From CAIWTU01 sp963815135 (GTDB lineage: Bacteria; Desulfobacterota; Desulfuromonadia; Geobacterales; Geobacteraceae), in NCBI GenBank assembly GCA_963815135.1, contig CAWFFO010000011.1:744001-808000 (forward strand): DNA of 64,000 nucleotides, in the 5' to 3' direction. Below are positions 32,753 through 42,008 of this stretch, one piece after another. The notes under the pieces were generated by a model. It searched no databases, was not told the origin of the DNA, and saw nothing but the letters and a program-made list of their open reading frames with translations. The translations under genes and the position numbers were made by a program. Position 1 is the stretch's first letter; the number at the start of each line of letters is the position of its first letter.

Positions 32753-35700
32753 ATGAATAAACGAACGTTTGACCCGACAGGTATGATGGATCCGGAAAAG
32801 GATGCCTGCGCCATAATCTGCTATGCCAACAAGGAGGGAAAACCAACGCACGGCAACCTGCAACGGACGATTGAGGCCCTCGTGAAAATGGGCCACAGAG
32901 CCGGTGAAATTAACGGGGAAGGCGACGGATGCGGGGTTCTGACCGATATCCCCAGGTTAATCTGGCGGGAGATTATCGCGGAAGCCGGTAAAAATCCGCG
33001 ACTTGTCGACGCTCCGGGCTTTGCGGTCGGTCATTTTCTTGTGCCCATGGAATTGATGGTGGAAAAGCCTGGAATGCGGGCCGATATCCTTGCACGTTTT
33101 GCAAGTAAAGGTGTGGAGCTGTTGGTGGAACGTCCCGGTATGGTACGCAGCGAAGTGCTTGCCGCCAACGCCCGCCGGGTGGAGCCATTTTTCTGGCAGA
33201 TCGCCGTTTCCTGCCACGACGCGGCAAAGGCTTCTTCACAGCTTTACGCCCTCAAATGCGACATAGAGCAGGATTACCCGATCCACGTTGCAACACTCTC
33301 CGGAGATGTCGCCGCGTACAAGGTCCACGGAGCTCCCGAACTCCTGTCGAGATACTACCCGGAACTCAGAAGACGAGATTTCCTTTCTTCCGTCACCATT
33401 GGCCACAGCCGCTATTCCACCAATACCCTTCCTACGGTATTGCGCGCCCAGCCGTTCGCACTGCTGGGACACAACGGGGAGATCAATACCATCGCCCGTT
33501 TGCGGGAAGAAGCCGTCATGCTGGGGATTCCGTTGCCTTCGGAGGGAAGCGACTCGCAGGACCTGAACAGGATTCTGGAAGGGTTGATCTTCCATTACGG
33601 TATGAGCCTTTTTGAAGCAATGGAGATGGTTTTCCCTCCGATCTTCAGTGAAATGGAGACGATGAACGATGATCACAGGTCCCTGTATACCTGGTTTCGC
33701 CGGTTTCTGCCCGCCAGTGCCCAGGGTCCCGCAGCGATCATTGCCCGTTGCGCCGACAGATGCGTTTTCAGCGTCGATGCCATGGGGTTGCGGCCTCTCT
33801 GGTTCGGGGAGACTGAAAAGGAATATTTCGCATCATCTGAACTGGGAGTTGTCCATCATGAAGAAATTGTGGGTGACCCGAAACCGCTTGCTCCGGGAGA
33901 AAAAATAGGCCTGAAAATCATAGCGGATAAATCAGTGCAGGTTCTGGAACATCACGAACTGCGCAGTGAAATATATTCTCGTTTCAGCAAAAAAAGGAAC
34001 CTTGCGGCATCTTTCAAAAAGCTCACCTCCGGGCCGGAACTGGAAAAAAATCCGAAAAGTGAGAAAACCTGGTTTTCAGGCGGGGCCGGTTTGCGACAGG
34101 ATAACCTGCTGACGGCCCTGGGCTGGAAAACGAGCGACGTCTCATATGTCAGGGAAATGGCGAAAAGCGGCAGCGATCCCGTCGGGTCGCTGGGTTATGA
34201 TGCCCCGCTCGATGCGCTGGCAGGTACGACCGGGAATATCCCCGACTTTTTCAAAGAGCAGGTGGCTGTTGTGACAAACCCGGCCATAGACCGGGAACGG
34301 GAAGCCGAGCATTTTTCCACCAGGGTTTATCTGGGATCGCGACCGGTCCCCGGAGGGGCTGCGCAATTCTCGGTGGAGCTGGACTTGCCTCTTCTGCTGG
34401 GGGGACAACGACCGGGTGTCCCGCCTGTCGGTCCGGATGGCGCAGACAAGTATGGGACCTGCACCCTCGAAGCACTTCTTTGCGGATTTGCAGCGGAACG
34501 GGGACGCCCGCGCGTTATTACATGCGCCATGCGCCGCGATGAATCGATCAATGGGGCTCTGGAACGGATCGCACATGAAGCTGTTGCCGCAGTTTTAAGG
34601 GGGTGCCGCCTGCTGCTGGTTGATGATGGCGCCGCATTTGGCCCTTCGCGAGACTTCCTCGATCCTTTTTTGGCGGTCGCGGTCCTGCATAAGGTGCTCA
34701 CGGAAAATACCGATGCGGCAGGACACAGCCTGCGACGTAAATGTTCACTGGTGCTGCGTTCCGGCGCACTGCGCTCCCTGCATGATCTCATTTTTGCCCT
34801 GGGAATGGGCACGGACGCGTTATGTCCGTATCTCATGTGGGAAATTGCATCCCGGGAAGATGGCGGAACGGAAAATCTGCTTTCTGTTCTCCATGCCGGA
34901 CTGGAAAAGGTCATTTCGACCATGGGCACCCACGAAATAGGCGGTTACGGGAAATATTTCGCTTCCATCGGGCTCTCGTCCGAATTGGCGGAAGTATTCG
35001 GTACCCCTAATTTTTGCGGATCCACAGGTGTCGGCCTTACCTTCGCACGGCTTGAGGAAGACAACCGGTCGCGCGGCGCCATTGCGCGGAGCAGAAAACA
35101 ACTCCCCATGGAGGTTCCATTCCGAATTTATCCCCGGATTTGGAAGATGGTGGGGGCCGTGGCGAAAATGGAAGAGAACTACGCCGACCTTTCCCGCCTG
35201 ATAAGCGGACTGGAAAAGGAAAACCCTCTCTCCATAAGACATCTGACTGATTTCCGTTTCAAGGAAGAGCTGGTCATCGACCCGGACGAAGTGGATTCCA
35301 CGGTGGGCGGACACGACCTGCCCATAATCATCTCGGCCATGAGTTTCGGCTCGCAGGGGGAGACGCCCTTCAGAATTTACGCGGAAGCTGCCAAAAGGCT
35401 CAATATCGTCTGCATGAACGGCGAGGGGGGGGAAATTGCCGACATGCTCGGGAAATACCGGAAAAACCGGGGTCAGCAGATAGCCTCTGGCCGCTTCGGG
35501 GTAACCATGGAATATCTCAACTCGGCGGATTTCCTGGAGATCAAGGTAGGGCAGGGGGCCAAGCCTGGCGAGGGAGGGCATCTGCCAGGATTCAAGGTAA
35601 CGGAAAAGATCGCGGCGGCCCGCCATGCGACTCCCGGGGTATCTCTCATATCGCCATCCAACAACCACGATATCTACTCGATCGAAGACCTGGCGCAGAT

Positions 35701-37291
35701 AATAGAGGAACTGCGTACGGCAAATCCCCATGCGCGCATTTCCGTCAAGGTGCCGTCGGTGGCGGGAATAGGTACCATAGCACTGGGGATCGCCAAGGCC
35801 GGAGCCGATATCATCACCATAAGCGGTTATGATGGAGGCACCGGCGCGGCGCGCAAGCACGCCATACGACATGTGGGATTTCCCTTGGAAATCGGGGTGC
35901 GTGAGGCACACCGTGCACTGGCGGAGGCGGCTCTCCGCTCCAGGGTGGAAATATGGGCGGACGGCGGGATGAAAACGGGCCGGGACGTGGTCAAGCTCAT
36001 GCTACTGGGAGCGGACAGGGTCGGCTTCGGTACCATGGCCATGGTCATTATCGGTTGCACCACCTGCAGGGGGTGCCATCTCGGCACCTGCCACGTGGGT
36101 ATCGCGACCCAGATCGAAACCCTTGCCGAGGCTGAAGAACAGGGGCTGAAGCGATTTGTGCCACGCGTACTGGAGAACGGTGTAATCTACCAGAGTACTT
36201 TTTTCCGTGCCCTGGGTCAGGAGATTCGTTCCATAACTGCCAAGCTCGGTTTCAGGAGGTCGCAGGACCTGGTCGGGAAGGCGGAGCTTCTGGCCCAGAC
36301 GCGGGGGCTGGAACTGCTGGACCTGTCCGGTTTGCTCGAACCTGTCGCCGCAGGCCTGCCGCGGGAAGAGGAAAGCGCGGTCCGCATAATCCGCAAGCCG
36401 CTCAATTATCTTACCTCTCTTATTTCGATGCTGGTCACGGAGTCATTCAAAAATGGAGAAAGCAGCGTCCATTATGACGATTACAGCGTGTCCAGTTCCG
36501 ACCGGGCCCTGGGAACCTATCTGGCGGGGGCTATGACCCGCGGGCAGATTGATGGAACCATCTCGGGCGGCAAAGAAGCCCTTCTGCACTTCCGTCGTGA
36601 TTCCATCCCGGGAAACGGACTCGCGGCATTCAATATACCGCCGATCAACATTTCCGTAGAAGGTGGAGCCCAGGACGGGGTCGGAAAGTCCGCACGCGGC
36701 GGAAATATAGTCATCCTGAAGGGAGAAAACCGTAAAGGAGTTCATGTCGGCGGTTCCGTCGGTAAGGGGCTCGCATACGGAGCGCAGGGAGGGGTTTTCC
36801 TTGTCCAGGGAAATGCCGACAGCCGCGCATGTGTCCGCCTTTCAGGGGCCGACGTGGTTATAGGGGGGCGCATCGAGCGGCCGCTGAATGACGGTTTGGG
36901 CTGTCTCGCGGAGCGGGCAAACATAAAGGGGTTCGCTTTTGAATATATGACCGCCGGACGTGTCGTGGTGCTCGGCGACCCGGGTCCGTGGATCTGCTCG
37001 GGGATGACCGGCGGGGTCGTATATTGTTATCTCGACAGCGAAATGGGCATGGACAGGGACGCCCTTCGCCGCAGGATCGCATTGGGCGCCGGAGTCGAGA
37101 TCCGTGATATGGACGAAGCGGATATCGTCCAGGTCGAAGAGCTCCTGTTTCACTATTACCGGGAACTGCTTCATTCCCACCAGGAAGAGGAAGCGGACCG
37201 GGTGGAGAAAGTAATCTCCGGATGCCGGAACAGCTTTGTTAAAATTGTTCCTTTGAAAATAAAAGTGAAGCCGTTGCAGACAACCGAGTAG
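32753..37291 (+). CDS. Glutamate synthase large subunit-type protein
   Basis: A 1512-residue multidomain enzyme. An N-terminal class II amidotransferase domain begins near DACAIICYANKEGK (Cys16 region) and includes GHSRYSTNTLPT and HNGEINT. A central domain follows, then the FMN-binding synthase domain (DLPIIISAMSFGSQGETPFRIYAEAAKRL split across 840-880, and KVPSVAGIGTIALGIAKAGAD). A 3Fe-4S site lies near residue 1100 (CTTCRGCHLGTCHVGIATQ), and the GltB C-terminal beta-helix domain follows. It converts glutamine plus 2-oxoglutarate to two glutamates. No small subunit (GltD) is adjacent; rubredoxin and ferredoxin genes come next. The ATG at 32753 has AGGAG upstream. Confidence 0.88.
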   Translation: MNKRTFDPTGMMDPEKDACAIICYANKEGKPTHGNLQRTIEALVKMGHRAGEINGEGDGCGVLTDIPRLIWREIIAEAGKNPRLVDAPGFAVGHFLVPMELMVEKPGMRADILARFASKGVELLVERPGMVRSEVLAANARRVEPFFWQIAVSCHDAAKASSQLYALKCDIEQDYPIHVATLSGDVAAYKVHGAPELLSRYYPELRRRDFLSSVTIGHSRYSTNTLPTVLRAQPFALLGHNGEINTIARLREEAVMLGIPLPSEGSDSQDLNRILEGLIFHYGMSLFEAMEMVFPPIFSEMETMNDDHRSLYTWFRRFLPASAQGPAAIIARCADRCVFSVDAMGLRPLWFGETEKEYFASSELGVVHHEEIVGDPKPLAPGEKIGLKIIADKSVQVLEHHELRSEIYSRFSKKRNLAASFKKLTSGPELEKNPKSEKTWFSGGAGLRQDNLLTALGWKTSDVSYVREMAKSGSDPVGSLGYDAPLDALAGTTGNIPDFFKEQVAVVTNPAIDREREAEHFSTRVYLGSRPVPGGAAQFSVELDLPLLLGGQRPGVPPVGPDGADKYGTCTLEALLCGFAAERGRPRVITCAMRRDESINGALERIAHEAVAAVLRGCRLLLVDDGAAFGPSRDFLDPFLAVAVLHKVLTENTDAAGHSLRRKCSLVLRSGALRSLHDLIFALGMGTDALCPYLMWEIASREDGGTENLLSVLHAGLEKVISTMGTHEIGGYGKYFASIGLSSELAEVFGTPNFCGSTGVGLTFARLEEDNRSRGAIARSRKQLPMEVPFRIYPRIWKMVGAVAKMEENYADLSRLISGLEKENPLSIRHLTDFRFKEELVIDPDEVDSTVGGHDLPIIISAMSFGSQGETPFRIYAEAAKRLNIVCMNGEGGEIADMLGKYRKNRGQQIASGRFGVTMEYLNSADFLEIKVGQGAKPGEGGHLPGFKVTEKIAAARHATPGVSLISPSNNHDIYSIEDLAQIIEELRTANPHARISVKVPSVAGIGTIALGIAKAGADIITISGYDGGTGAARKHAIRHVGFPLEIGVREAHRALAEAALRSRVEIWADGGMKTGRDVVKLMLLGADRVGFGTMAMVIIGCTTCRGCHLGTCHVGIATQIETLAEAEEQGLKRFVPRVLENGVIYQSTFFRALGQEIRSITAKLGFRRSQDLVGKAELLAQTRGLELLDLSGLLEPVAAGLPREEESAVRIIRKPLNYLTSLISMLVTESFKNGESSVHYDDYSVSSSDRALGTYLAGAMTRGQIDGTISGGKEALLHFRRDSIPGNGLAAFNIPPINISVEGGAQDGVGKSARGGNIVILKGENRKGVHVGGSVGKGLAYGAQGGVFLVQGNADSRACVRLSGADVVIGGRIERPLNDGLGCLAERANIKGFAFEYMTAGRVVVLGDPGPWICSGMTGGVVYCYLDSEMGMDRDALRRRIALGAGVEIRDMDEADIVQVEELLFHYYRELLHSHQEEEADRVEKVISGCRNSFVKIVPLKIKVKPLQTTE

Positions 37292-37404
37292 CTGTAATCT
37301 TGCCAACGGGTGAAAATAACTTATACTGATACTGGTTCTGAATGACTCGGCAGCATGTCGTTTTATTAAATAAAATATCGTCAAAAGTTTTTTCAGGAGG
37401 AAAA

Positions 37405-37563
37405 ATGGAAAAGTACCGCTGCATGATATGTGATTACATTTATGATCCGGCTGTGGGCGACCCTGGAAACGGGGTTGAACCAGGCACTTCCTTCGATGCA
37501 TTGCCTGACGACTGGGTATGCCCGGTTTGCGGAGTCGACAAGGATAATTTCGAAAAGGTATAG
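37405..37563 (+). CDS. Rubredoxin
   Basis: A 52-residue rubredoxin with both iron-binding pairs (CMICDYIYDP and CPVCGVDKDNF) and the usual aromatic core. It is a one-electron carrier in the cytoplasm of anaerobes, often serving oxygen-detoxifying enzymes. AGGAGG lies just before the ATG. It is 113 bases downstream of the GltB-like gene and is followed by an 11-base-pair hairpin and a ferredoxin gene. Confidence 0.95.
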   Translation: MEKYRCMICDYIYDPAVGDPGNGVEPGTSFDALPDDWVCPVCGVDKDNFEKV

Positions 37564-37569
37564 CGCCGC

Positions 37570-37596
37570 TCCTCCCGTAACGGGTTTACGGGAGGA
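37570..37596 (+). terminator. Hairpin between rubredoxin and ferredoxin genes
   Basis: TCCTCCCGTAA (37570-37580) pairs perfectly with TTACGGGAGGA (37586-37596) around a five-base loop, seven bases after the rubredoxin stop. It is followed by ACTTAATTTCTTC rather than a clean T run, so it may be an attenuator or mRNA-stability element instead of a full terminator. Confidence 0.6.
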
Positions 37597-37631
37597 ACTT
37601 AATTTCTTCGCAATTATGTAGGAGGCTTCAT

Positions 37632-37820
37632 ATGGCCGGAAAGCCTTATGTCGATCAGGATGTGTGCATCAGTTGCCGCCTTTGCGTGGAAACTGTTCCC
37701 GAGGTGTTCCTTATGAACGGGGATGACATGGCCGAGGTTTACGATCCGTTCGGTGCGTCGGAAGAAAAAATCCAGGAGGCCATTGACGGCTGCCCGGTCA
37801 ACTGTATTTCCTGGGAGTAG
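37632..37820 (+). CDS. Ferredoxin, single [4Fe-4S] type
   Basis: A 62-residue ferredoxin with CISCRLC (Cys12, 15, 18) and the fourth ligand in DGCPVNCISWE. A second cluster motif is absent, so it carries one [4Fe-4S] centre (the extra Cys may form a disulfide). It is an electron donor for cytoplasmic enzymes; the gene lies in a run with the GltB-like protein and rubredoxin. AGGAGG lies shortly before the ATG. Confidence 0.93.
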   Translation: MAGKPYVDQDVCISCRLCVETVPEVFLMNGDDMAEVYDPFGASEEKIQEAIDGCPVNCISWE

Positions 37821-37839
37821 AAGGAGTACATGTCACGGC

Positions 37840-38241
37840 ATGAGTGAAAAGATGAACATTAAAATATTGTATGTCGAGGATGAACTGACCACACGAAGGA
37901 TGATAATCGGGATACTGCGCAGAAAATTTTCCATCGTTCACGAGGCGAAGGATGGCCGGGAAGGGCTGGCTCTTTTTCGCAAACACAATCCTCATATCGT
38001 TATTACCGACAGCAAGATGCCGTTGATGGATGGTATTGAGATGTCCAGGGAAATCAAATTGATGTACCCGGAAATTCCCATTATTTTCACGACCGCCTGC
38101 GAGGAACCGGAGTTCATGGAAAAACTCGATCAGATCGGGATCAAATGGAGATTTGTGAAGCCGATAGACGTAAAGGAATTATTGGGAACCATCGAGATTA
38201 TCGGTATGGACCTGGAATTGAAAGCACAAAACAGCATGTAA
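37840..38241 (+). CDS. Single-domain response regulator
   Basis: A 133-residue receiver with no output domain. It has the acidic pair in YVEDELTTRR, the phospho-acceptor Asp57 (IVITDSKMP), the Thr of IIFTTA and the Lys of FVKPID. The start may be ATG 37840 or 37852; AAGGAG lies 13 bases before the first. A six-codon frame from 37830 ends across the 37840 start. It is probably a phosphorelay shuttle; its partner kinase is not adjacent. Confidence 0.9.
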   Translation: MSEKMNIKILYVEDELTTRRMIIGILRRKFSIVHEAKDGREGLALFRKHNPHIVITDSKMPLMDGIEMSREIKLMYPEIPIIFTTACEEPEFMEKLDQIGIKWRFVKPIDVKELLGTIEIIGMDLELKAQNSM

Positions 38242-38329
38242 ATTGCTGGTTCATGTTCGTTGCCGGTTTGTTTTCATTATACAGGACCCGGCACAAAGCC
38301 GCTTTGGTCCCCGGAAGGAGGCTTGAACC

Positions 38330-38725
38330 GTGATTACGGATAAGATAAAGGAATTTGTCGAGGGAATTGACCTTGCTTACGTGGCTTCATCTGACCTGGA
38401 AGGCCATCCGCACCTGGCCGCAGTTAGGGGTTTGATTGCCGCTGATTCCAGGCACATTGTGTTTTCCGGATGGTTCTGCCAGAAAACCATAAGCAATGTT
38501 GCGGGGAATCCGCGGATAGCCATTGCTGTAATGGATTCGTCAACAGGTGAGGGGTACCAGTTTATCGGAATGGTTGAAAAGACCATGGATATCGGTATTC
38601 TCGACGGCTACGACCCGGGAGTCGAATCGCCTGCAACTCCGCAGGTCCTCTATCAGCTTGCGATTCGCGTGGACGAAATCATGGAATTCACCCATGGGGT
38701 TCATACTGACCGGTCACTTAAATAA
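38330..38725 (+). CDS. Pyridoxamine 5'-phosphate oxidase-related flavin protein
   Basis: A 131-residue split-barrel protein (IDLAYVASSDLEGHPHLAAVRG ... HIVFSGWFCQKTISNVAGNPRIAIAVMD in parts), the PNPOx-like fold that binds FMN or F420-type cofactors. Substrate unknown. The GTG start is preceded by GGAAGGAGG. It is the last gene of the run after the receiver protein, 88 bases downstream. Confidence 0.82.
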   Translation: MITDKIKEFVEGIDLAYVASSDLEGHPHLAAVRGLIAADSRHIVFSGWFCQKTISNVAGNPRIAIAVMDSSTGEGYQFIGMVEKTMDIGILDGYDPGVESPATPQVLYQLAIRVDEIMEFTHGVHTDRSLK

Positions 38726-38981
38726 TTTTCATCCGGAAAATATTTGCCGGGAATTGGCTCCGGACTCTACCGCAGCAAATAATAAAGGGGCAATATTGTC
38801 GTACGAACCGGGTAAAAACAGCTGTCCTGGTTCGCTTTCCACTTAAAATGCATTAATGTATTAAAAGTGTATTATTGACTTCTGAACTGACTTTCCCTTG
38901 CATCACACCTTTCGCAGAAAGCTCCTTCCAGGGGTATGATAAATCCCCCATTTTACCCGGTATTCCCGCTGATACTGCGGT

Positions 38982-39009
38982 TTGACAGTCGAAGTAAGCC
39001 TGCTATTAT
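38982..39009 (+). promoter_or_regulatory. Sigma70-type promoter of the Act locus
   Basis: TTGACA (38982-38987), 16 bases, TATTAT (39004-39009; five of six), inside the 337-base gap after the flavin protein gene. The expected start near 39016 gives a leader of about 47 bases before the cytochrome ATG at 39063. The remainder of the gap shows no other feature. Confidence 0.7.
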
Positions 39010-39062
39010 TAATGAACAGTCCGGTGGAACTGTCATTTTCCTTGCTCCCCGTGGTAAACTGC

Positions 39063-39577
39063 ATGAAAAAATTGTGGCTTATCTCCGGGATACTGTTGGC
39101 AGCCTGCTTTGTTGCCGCCGGCCTGGCGTTGATGTACAACCTGCCGATTGATATTCGGGACCGATCCCCTGTCCAGCCGATTGCATTCAGCCACAAGCTG
39201 CACGCGGGCGACAACGGCATCCCTTGTCTTTTCTGCTACCGCTACGCTCCCAGGTCGCCGGTCGCCGGGATTCCCACGGTTGCCACCTGCCGGGCCTGTC
39301 ACCTCTACATTTCTCCGGAAGCTCCGGAAATCAAAAAGTTAATGGTGTTCTGGAATAATAAGCAGCCCATTTCCTGGGTCAGGGTTTACGGCCTGCCGGA
39401 TCACGTGTATTTCCCGCACATGATGCATATACGCGCCGGACTTGCGTGTACTGCCTGCCACGGAGAAGTGGCCTCCATGACGCGCATTACCCGATCCGTG
39501 GATTTCAAAATGGGTGGTGCCTCGGGTGTCACCGGAGCAGGAACGTGAGTATAGATTGTTGGATGTGTCACAAGTAA
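39063..39577 (+). pseudogene. ActA-like multihaem cytochrome c, frameshifted
   Basis: The N-terminus is a signal anchor (KKLWLISGILLAACFVAAGLAL). Haem sites in order: CLFCY (His replaced by Tyr), CRACH, CTACH, then a frame break near 39515. Read in the next frame, the protein continues KMGWCLGCHRSRN ... CWMCHK and stops at 39577, giving CLGCH and CWMCH, as expected for the family (KMGWCxxCH). In the original frame it would end at 39548 with an unrelated tail. ActA-type cytochromes belong to alternative complex III, a quinol oxidoreductase. A one-base deletion in GGGTGG explains the break. Downstream genes are also damaged. Confidence 0.8.
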
Positions 39578-39727
39578 AAGCGCTCTAGAAAGCTGACAGT
39601 TCGCCACGAAGGCACCAGTAACACGAAATTAACAACATGGATTTTAACCTGATTTCTTCGTGAACTTCGTGCCCCGGTGATGAGAAATCCGTTTTTTGCG
39701 AATGCATCAAATATTGTCGGAGACGAA

Positions 39728-40841
39728 ATGGATCGGAGAACTTTTTTAAAACTTGGCGCAATGACGCCGGCCGATCCTGCGCGCCGCGGAGGCGATGACG
39801 GTTTTCACGATTACCGTGGCCGGTCTTTTCCCTCTTATTCACCTGGGGCGCAACTGGATATTCTATTTCCTGATCCCTTATCCCAATCAGCGCGGGATGT
39901 GGCCCAATTTCCGCTCGGCGCTCTTGTGGGACATGACGGCAATCTTCACTTACATCATCGGCAGCAGCCTTTTTCTCTATCTGGGGATGCTCCCCGACCT
40001 GGCCGTGGCCCGCGACCGGGCGAGCGGCTGGCGACGAAAGCTTTACGGGCGCTGGCAATGGGATGGCGTGGTACTGCACGGGAGTGGACGATTTTTCGCC
40101 AGGCTTCAACCCTGATGGCGGCACTGATCATCCCGGTGGCGGTATCGGTGCATTCCATAGTTGCCTGGGATTTTGCCGTCACCGTGGTGCCCGGCTGGCA
40201 CAGCACCATTTTCCCCCCATATTTTGTAATCGGGGCCATCCTTTCCGGTGTGGCAGCAGTAATCACCCTGATGATCATCATCCGCAGGGTTTTCCACCTG
40301 GAGGATTACCTGACCCCTATCCATTTCGACAACATGGGAAAGCTGCTGCTGGTCATATCGATCCTCTGGTCATATGCCTATTTCGTTGAGGTGCAGACCA
40401 CCTGGTATGCCCATGAGCCGATCGAATGGGAAGTCTTCAGCTTCATGGCCGGAAAATATACGCCTCTGCTGCTGATCATGCTGATCGGCAATTCGCTTCT
40501 GCCGATCGCGGCCCTCTGCTTCAAAAGGCTGCGTCGCTCCATCCGCGGTCATGCTGGTGGTAACACTGCTGGTCAACGTCGGCATGTTCATCGAACGCTT
40601 CCTGATCATCGTGCCGTCGCTCTCCCACAAGAACATGCCCTTCGTCTGGGGAACCTACGTACCATCCTGGGTTGAAATATCTATTACCGCGGCTGCCTTC
40701 GCCGGTTTTGCGCTGCTGTATACCTTCTTCGCCAAGTGTTTCCCGATGGTGGCGCTGACCGATGTGAGAGAACTGGAGGTGCGGCAGGCCGAGGTTCCGA
40801 TGGGTCGCGTCAAGGTGCCGTCGATAGCGGGGAAAGATTAG
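39728..40841 (+). pseudogene. Fused remnant of ActB start and ActC (NrfD-like) membrane subunit
   Basis: The frame starts MDRRTFLKLGAMT, the twin-arginine-like start expected of the Fe-S/molybdopterin-like subunit ActB, then passes within a few codons into the interior of ActC (ILRAAEAMTVFTITVAGLFP LIHLGRNW). ActC then runs in three frames: about 39763-40045, about 40045-40545 (REWTIFRQASTLMAALIIPV ... FMAGKYTPLLLIMLIGNSLL) and 40551-40841 (VVTLLVNVGMFIERFLIIVP). Nearly all of ActB and the first part of ActC are missing relative to an intact locus. ActC is a quinol-binding NrfD-type membrane protein. Confidence 0.75.
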
Positions 40842-40983
40842 AGAATGGCTTCCGCCGTCTGGCAGATGGCAATTAGAAACCATAAGATGCCGGAGGCCAG
40901 CGGCCGGATGCAAACAGCAATAACAGAACTTTGGGGATAGAAATGTCAATCTTCGGATTTGACACCCGTAAAGGATTTGATGA

Positions 40984-41493
40984 ATGGAAACCCTTGGAAT
41001 TTTCTCTGATATTGATACGGCGGGCAAAGCGGTGGATGATCTTCTCAGGGAAGGATTCCCTGAAGACAGGATCACCTCGCTGACATCCGTTCCCTATCCA
41101 GAAGGAGTGCTGGTGAAAACCGTCCGGCGCACCTGGTTCCGCTGGCTGTCGCTTGCAGGCGGGTTCACCGGCGCCTGTACGGGTTTTCTCCTGGCAGCAG
41201 GCACCGCCTGGCTCTATCCGGTGCAAACCGGTGACAAACCGATAATAGCCTATTATCCCACCGGCATTATTACCTATGAGTTCACCATGCTCTTTGCCAT
41301 TATCGGAGCCATTGTCGGGATGTTCCTGGAGATGAAACTTCCTCCATGGGGAAAACGGCCCTATGATCCGGACATAGCCGAAGGATGTATCGGGATCAGT
41401 GTAACAGTCCCGTCAGAAGAAGAGGGCGGTCGGGCTGAACAGATCATGAAGATTGCCGGCGCAATAAGGACCACCGCGGAGGAAACATTGTGA
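40984..41493 (+). CDS. actD: ActD-like DUF3341 membrane protein
   Basis: A 169-residue protein of the DUF3341 family: a small N-terminal alpha/beta domain (LGIFSDIDTAGKAVDDLLREGF), two membrane helices (LSLAGGFTGACTGFLLAAG and TMLFAIIGAIVGMFLEM) and a short C-terminal domain. In alternative complex III this is subunit ActD. It is intact. AAAGGA lies shortly upstream of the ATG. Its last bases overlap the start of the cytochrome gene (GTGA). Confidence 0.85.
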   Translation: METLGIFSDIDTAGKAVDDLLREGFPEDRITSLTSVPYPEGVLVKTVRRTWFRWLSLAGGFTGACTGFLLAAGTAWLYPVQTGDKPIIAYYPTGIITYEFTMLFAIIGAIVGMFLEMKLPPWGKRPYDPDIAEGCIGISVTVPSEEEGGRAEQIMKIAGAIRTTAEETL

Positions 41494-41945
41494 AGCGCGT
41501 TTTTCTGCTGATAATTCTGCTGTCAACGCCTTTGTTGATGGCGTCGCTGGAAATGGATGAGCAGCCTTCCTACAAGCCCTATGAGGCTCCGGTCCTGGCC
41601 CCTCCGCCAGACTCCGTTCCGGTTTCCGGCAAGGAAGTTGTCTCTCCGGATACTGTGAAGAAAGACCCTGTCGCTCCGACCAGAGAGTCTCTGTCACAGG
41701 GTAAAACCCTCTTCACCATCAATTGCGTCATGTGCCATGGTGAAACCTCGGCGGAACGCGGTCCGGTGGGCAAAAAACTCAATCCGCCCCCCCCGGGGCT
41801 CGATCACGACATGGTCCGGGGTCTCAGCGACACGCTCATTTTCAACGCCGTAACTTTCGGTTTCGGACGCATGCCTCCTTTCCGCGACAAACTTTCCCCC
41901 GAGGAACGGTGGAACCTGGTTAATTTCCTGCGAACCCGTAAATGA
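41490..41945 (+). CDS. actE: ActE-like monohaem cytochrome c
   Basis: A 151-residue protein with a signal peptide or lipoprotein-free anchor (FLLIILLSTPLLMASL), a Pro-rich linker (YEAPVLAPPPDSVPV) and a single class I cytochrome c domain with haem site CVMCH and the distal Met in GRMPPFRDKL. In alternative complex III this is the ActE position. The GTG start overlaps the ActD stop. No ActF-type gene follows; the next gene is convergent. Confidence 0.85.
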   Translation: MKRVFLLIILLSTPLLMASLEMDEQPSYKPYEAPVLAPPPDSVPVSGKEVVSPDTVKKDPVAPTRESLSQGKTLFTINCVMCHGETSAERGPVGKKLNPPPPGLDHDMVRGLSDTLIFNAVTFGFGRMPPFRDKLSPEERWNLVNFLRTRK

Positions 41946-42008
41946 CGAAAGCCGGCAATTGCGCCGGCCTGTCTGTCCATGGGCTTTGCACGATGTCCGG
42001 CAATCCCG

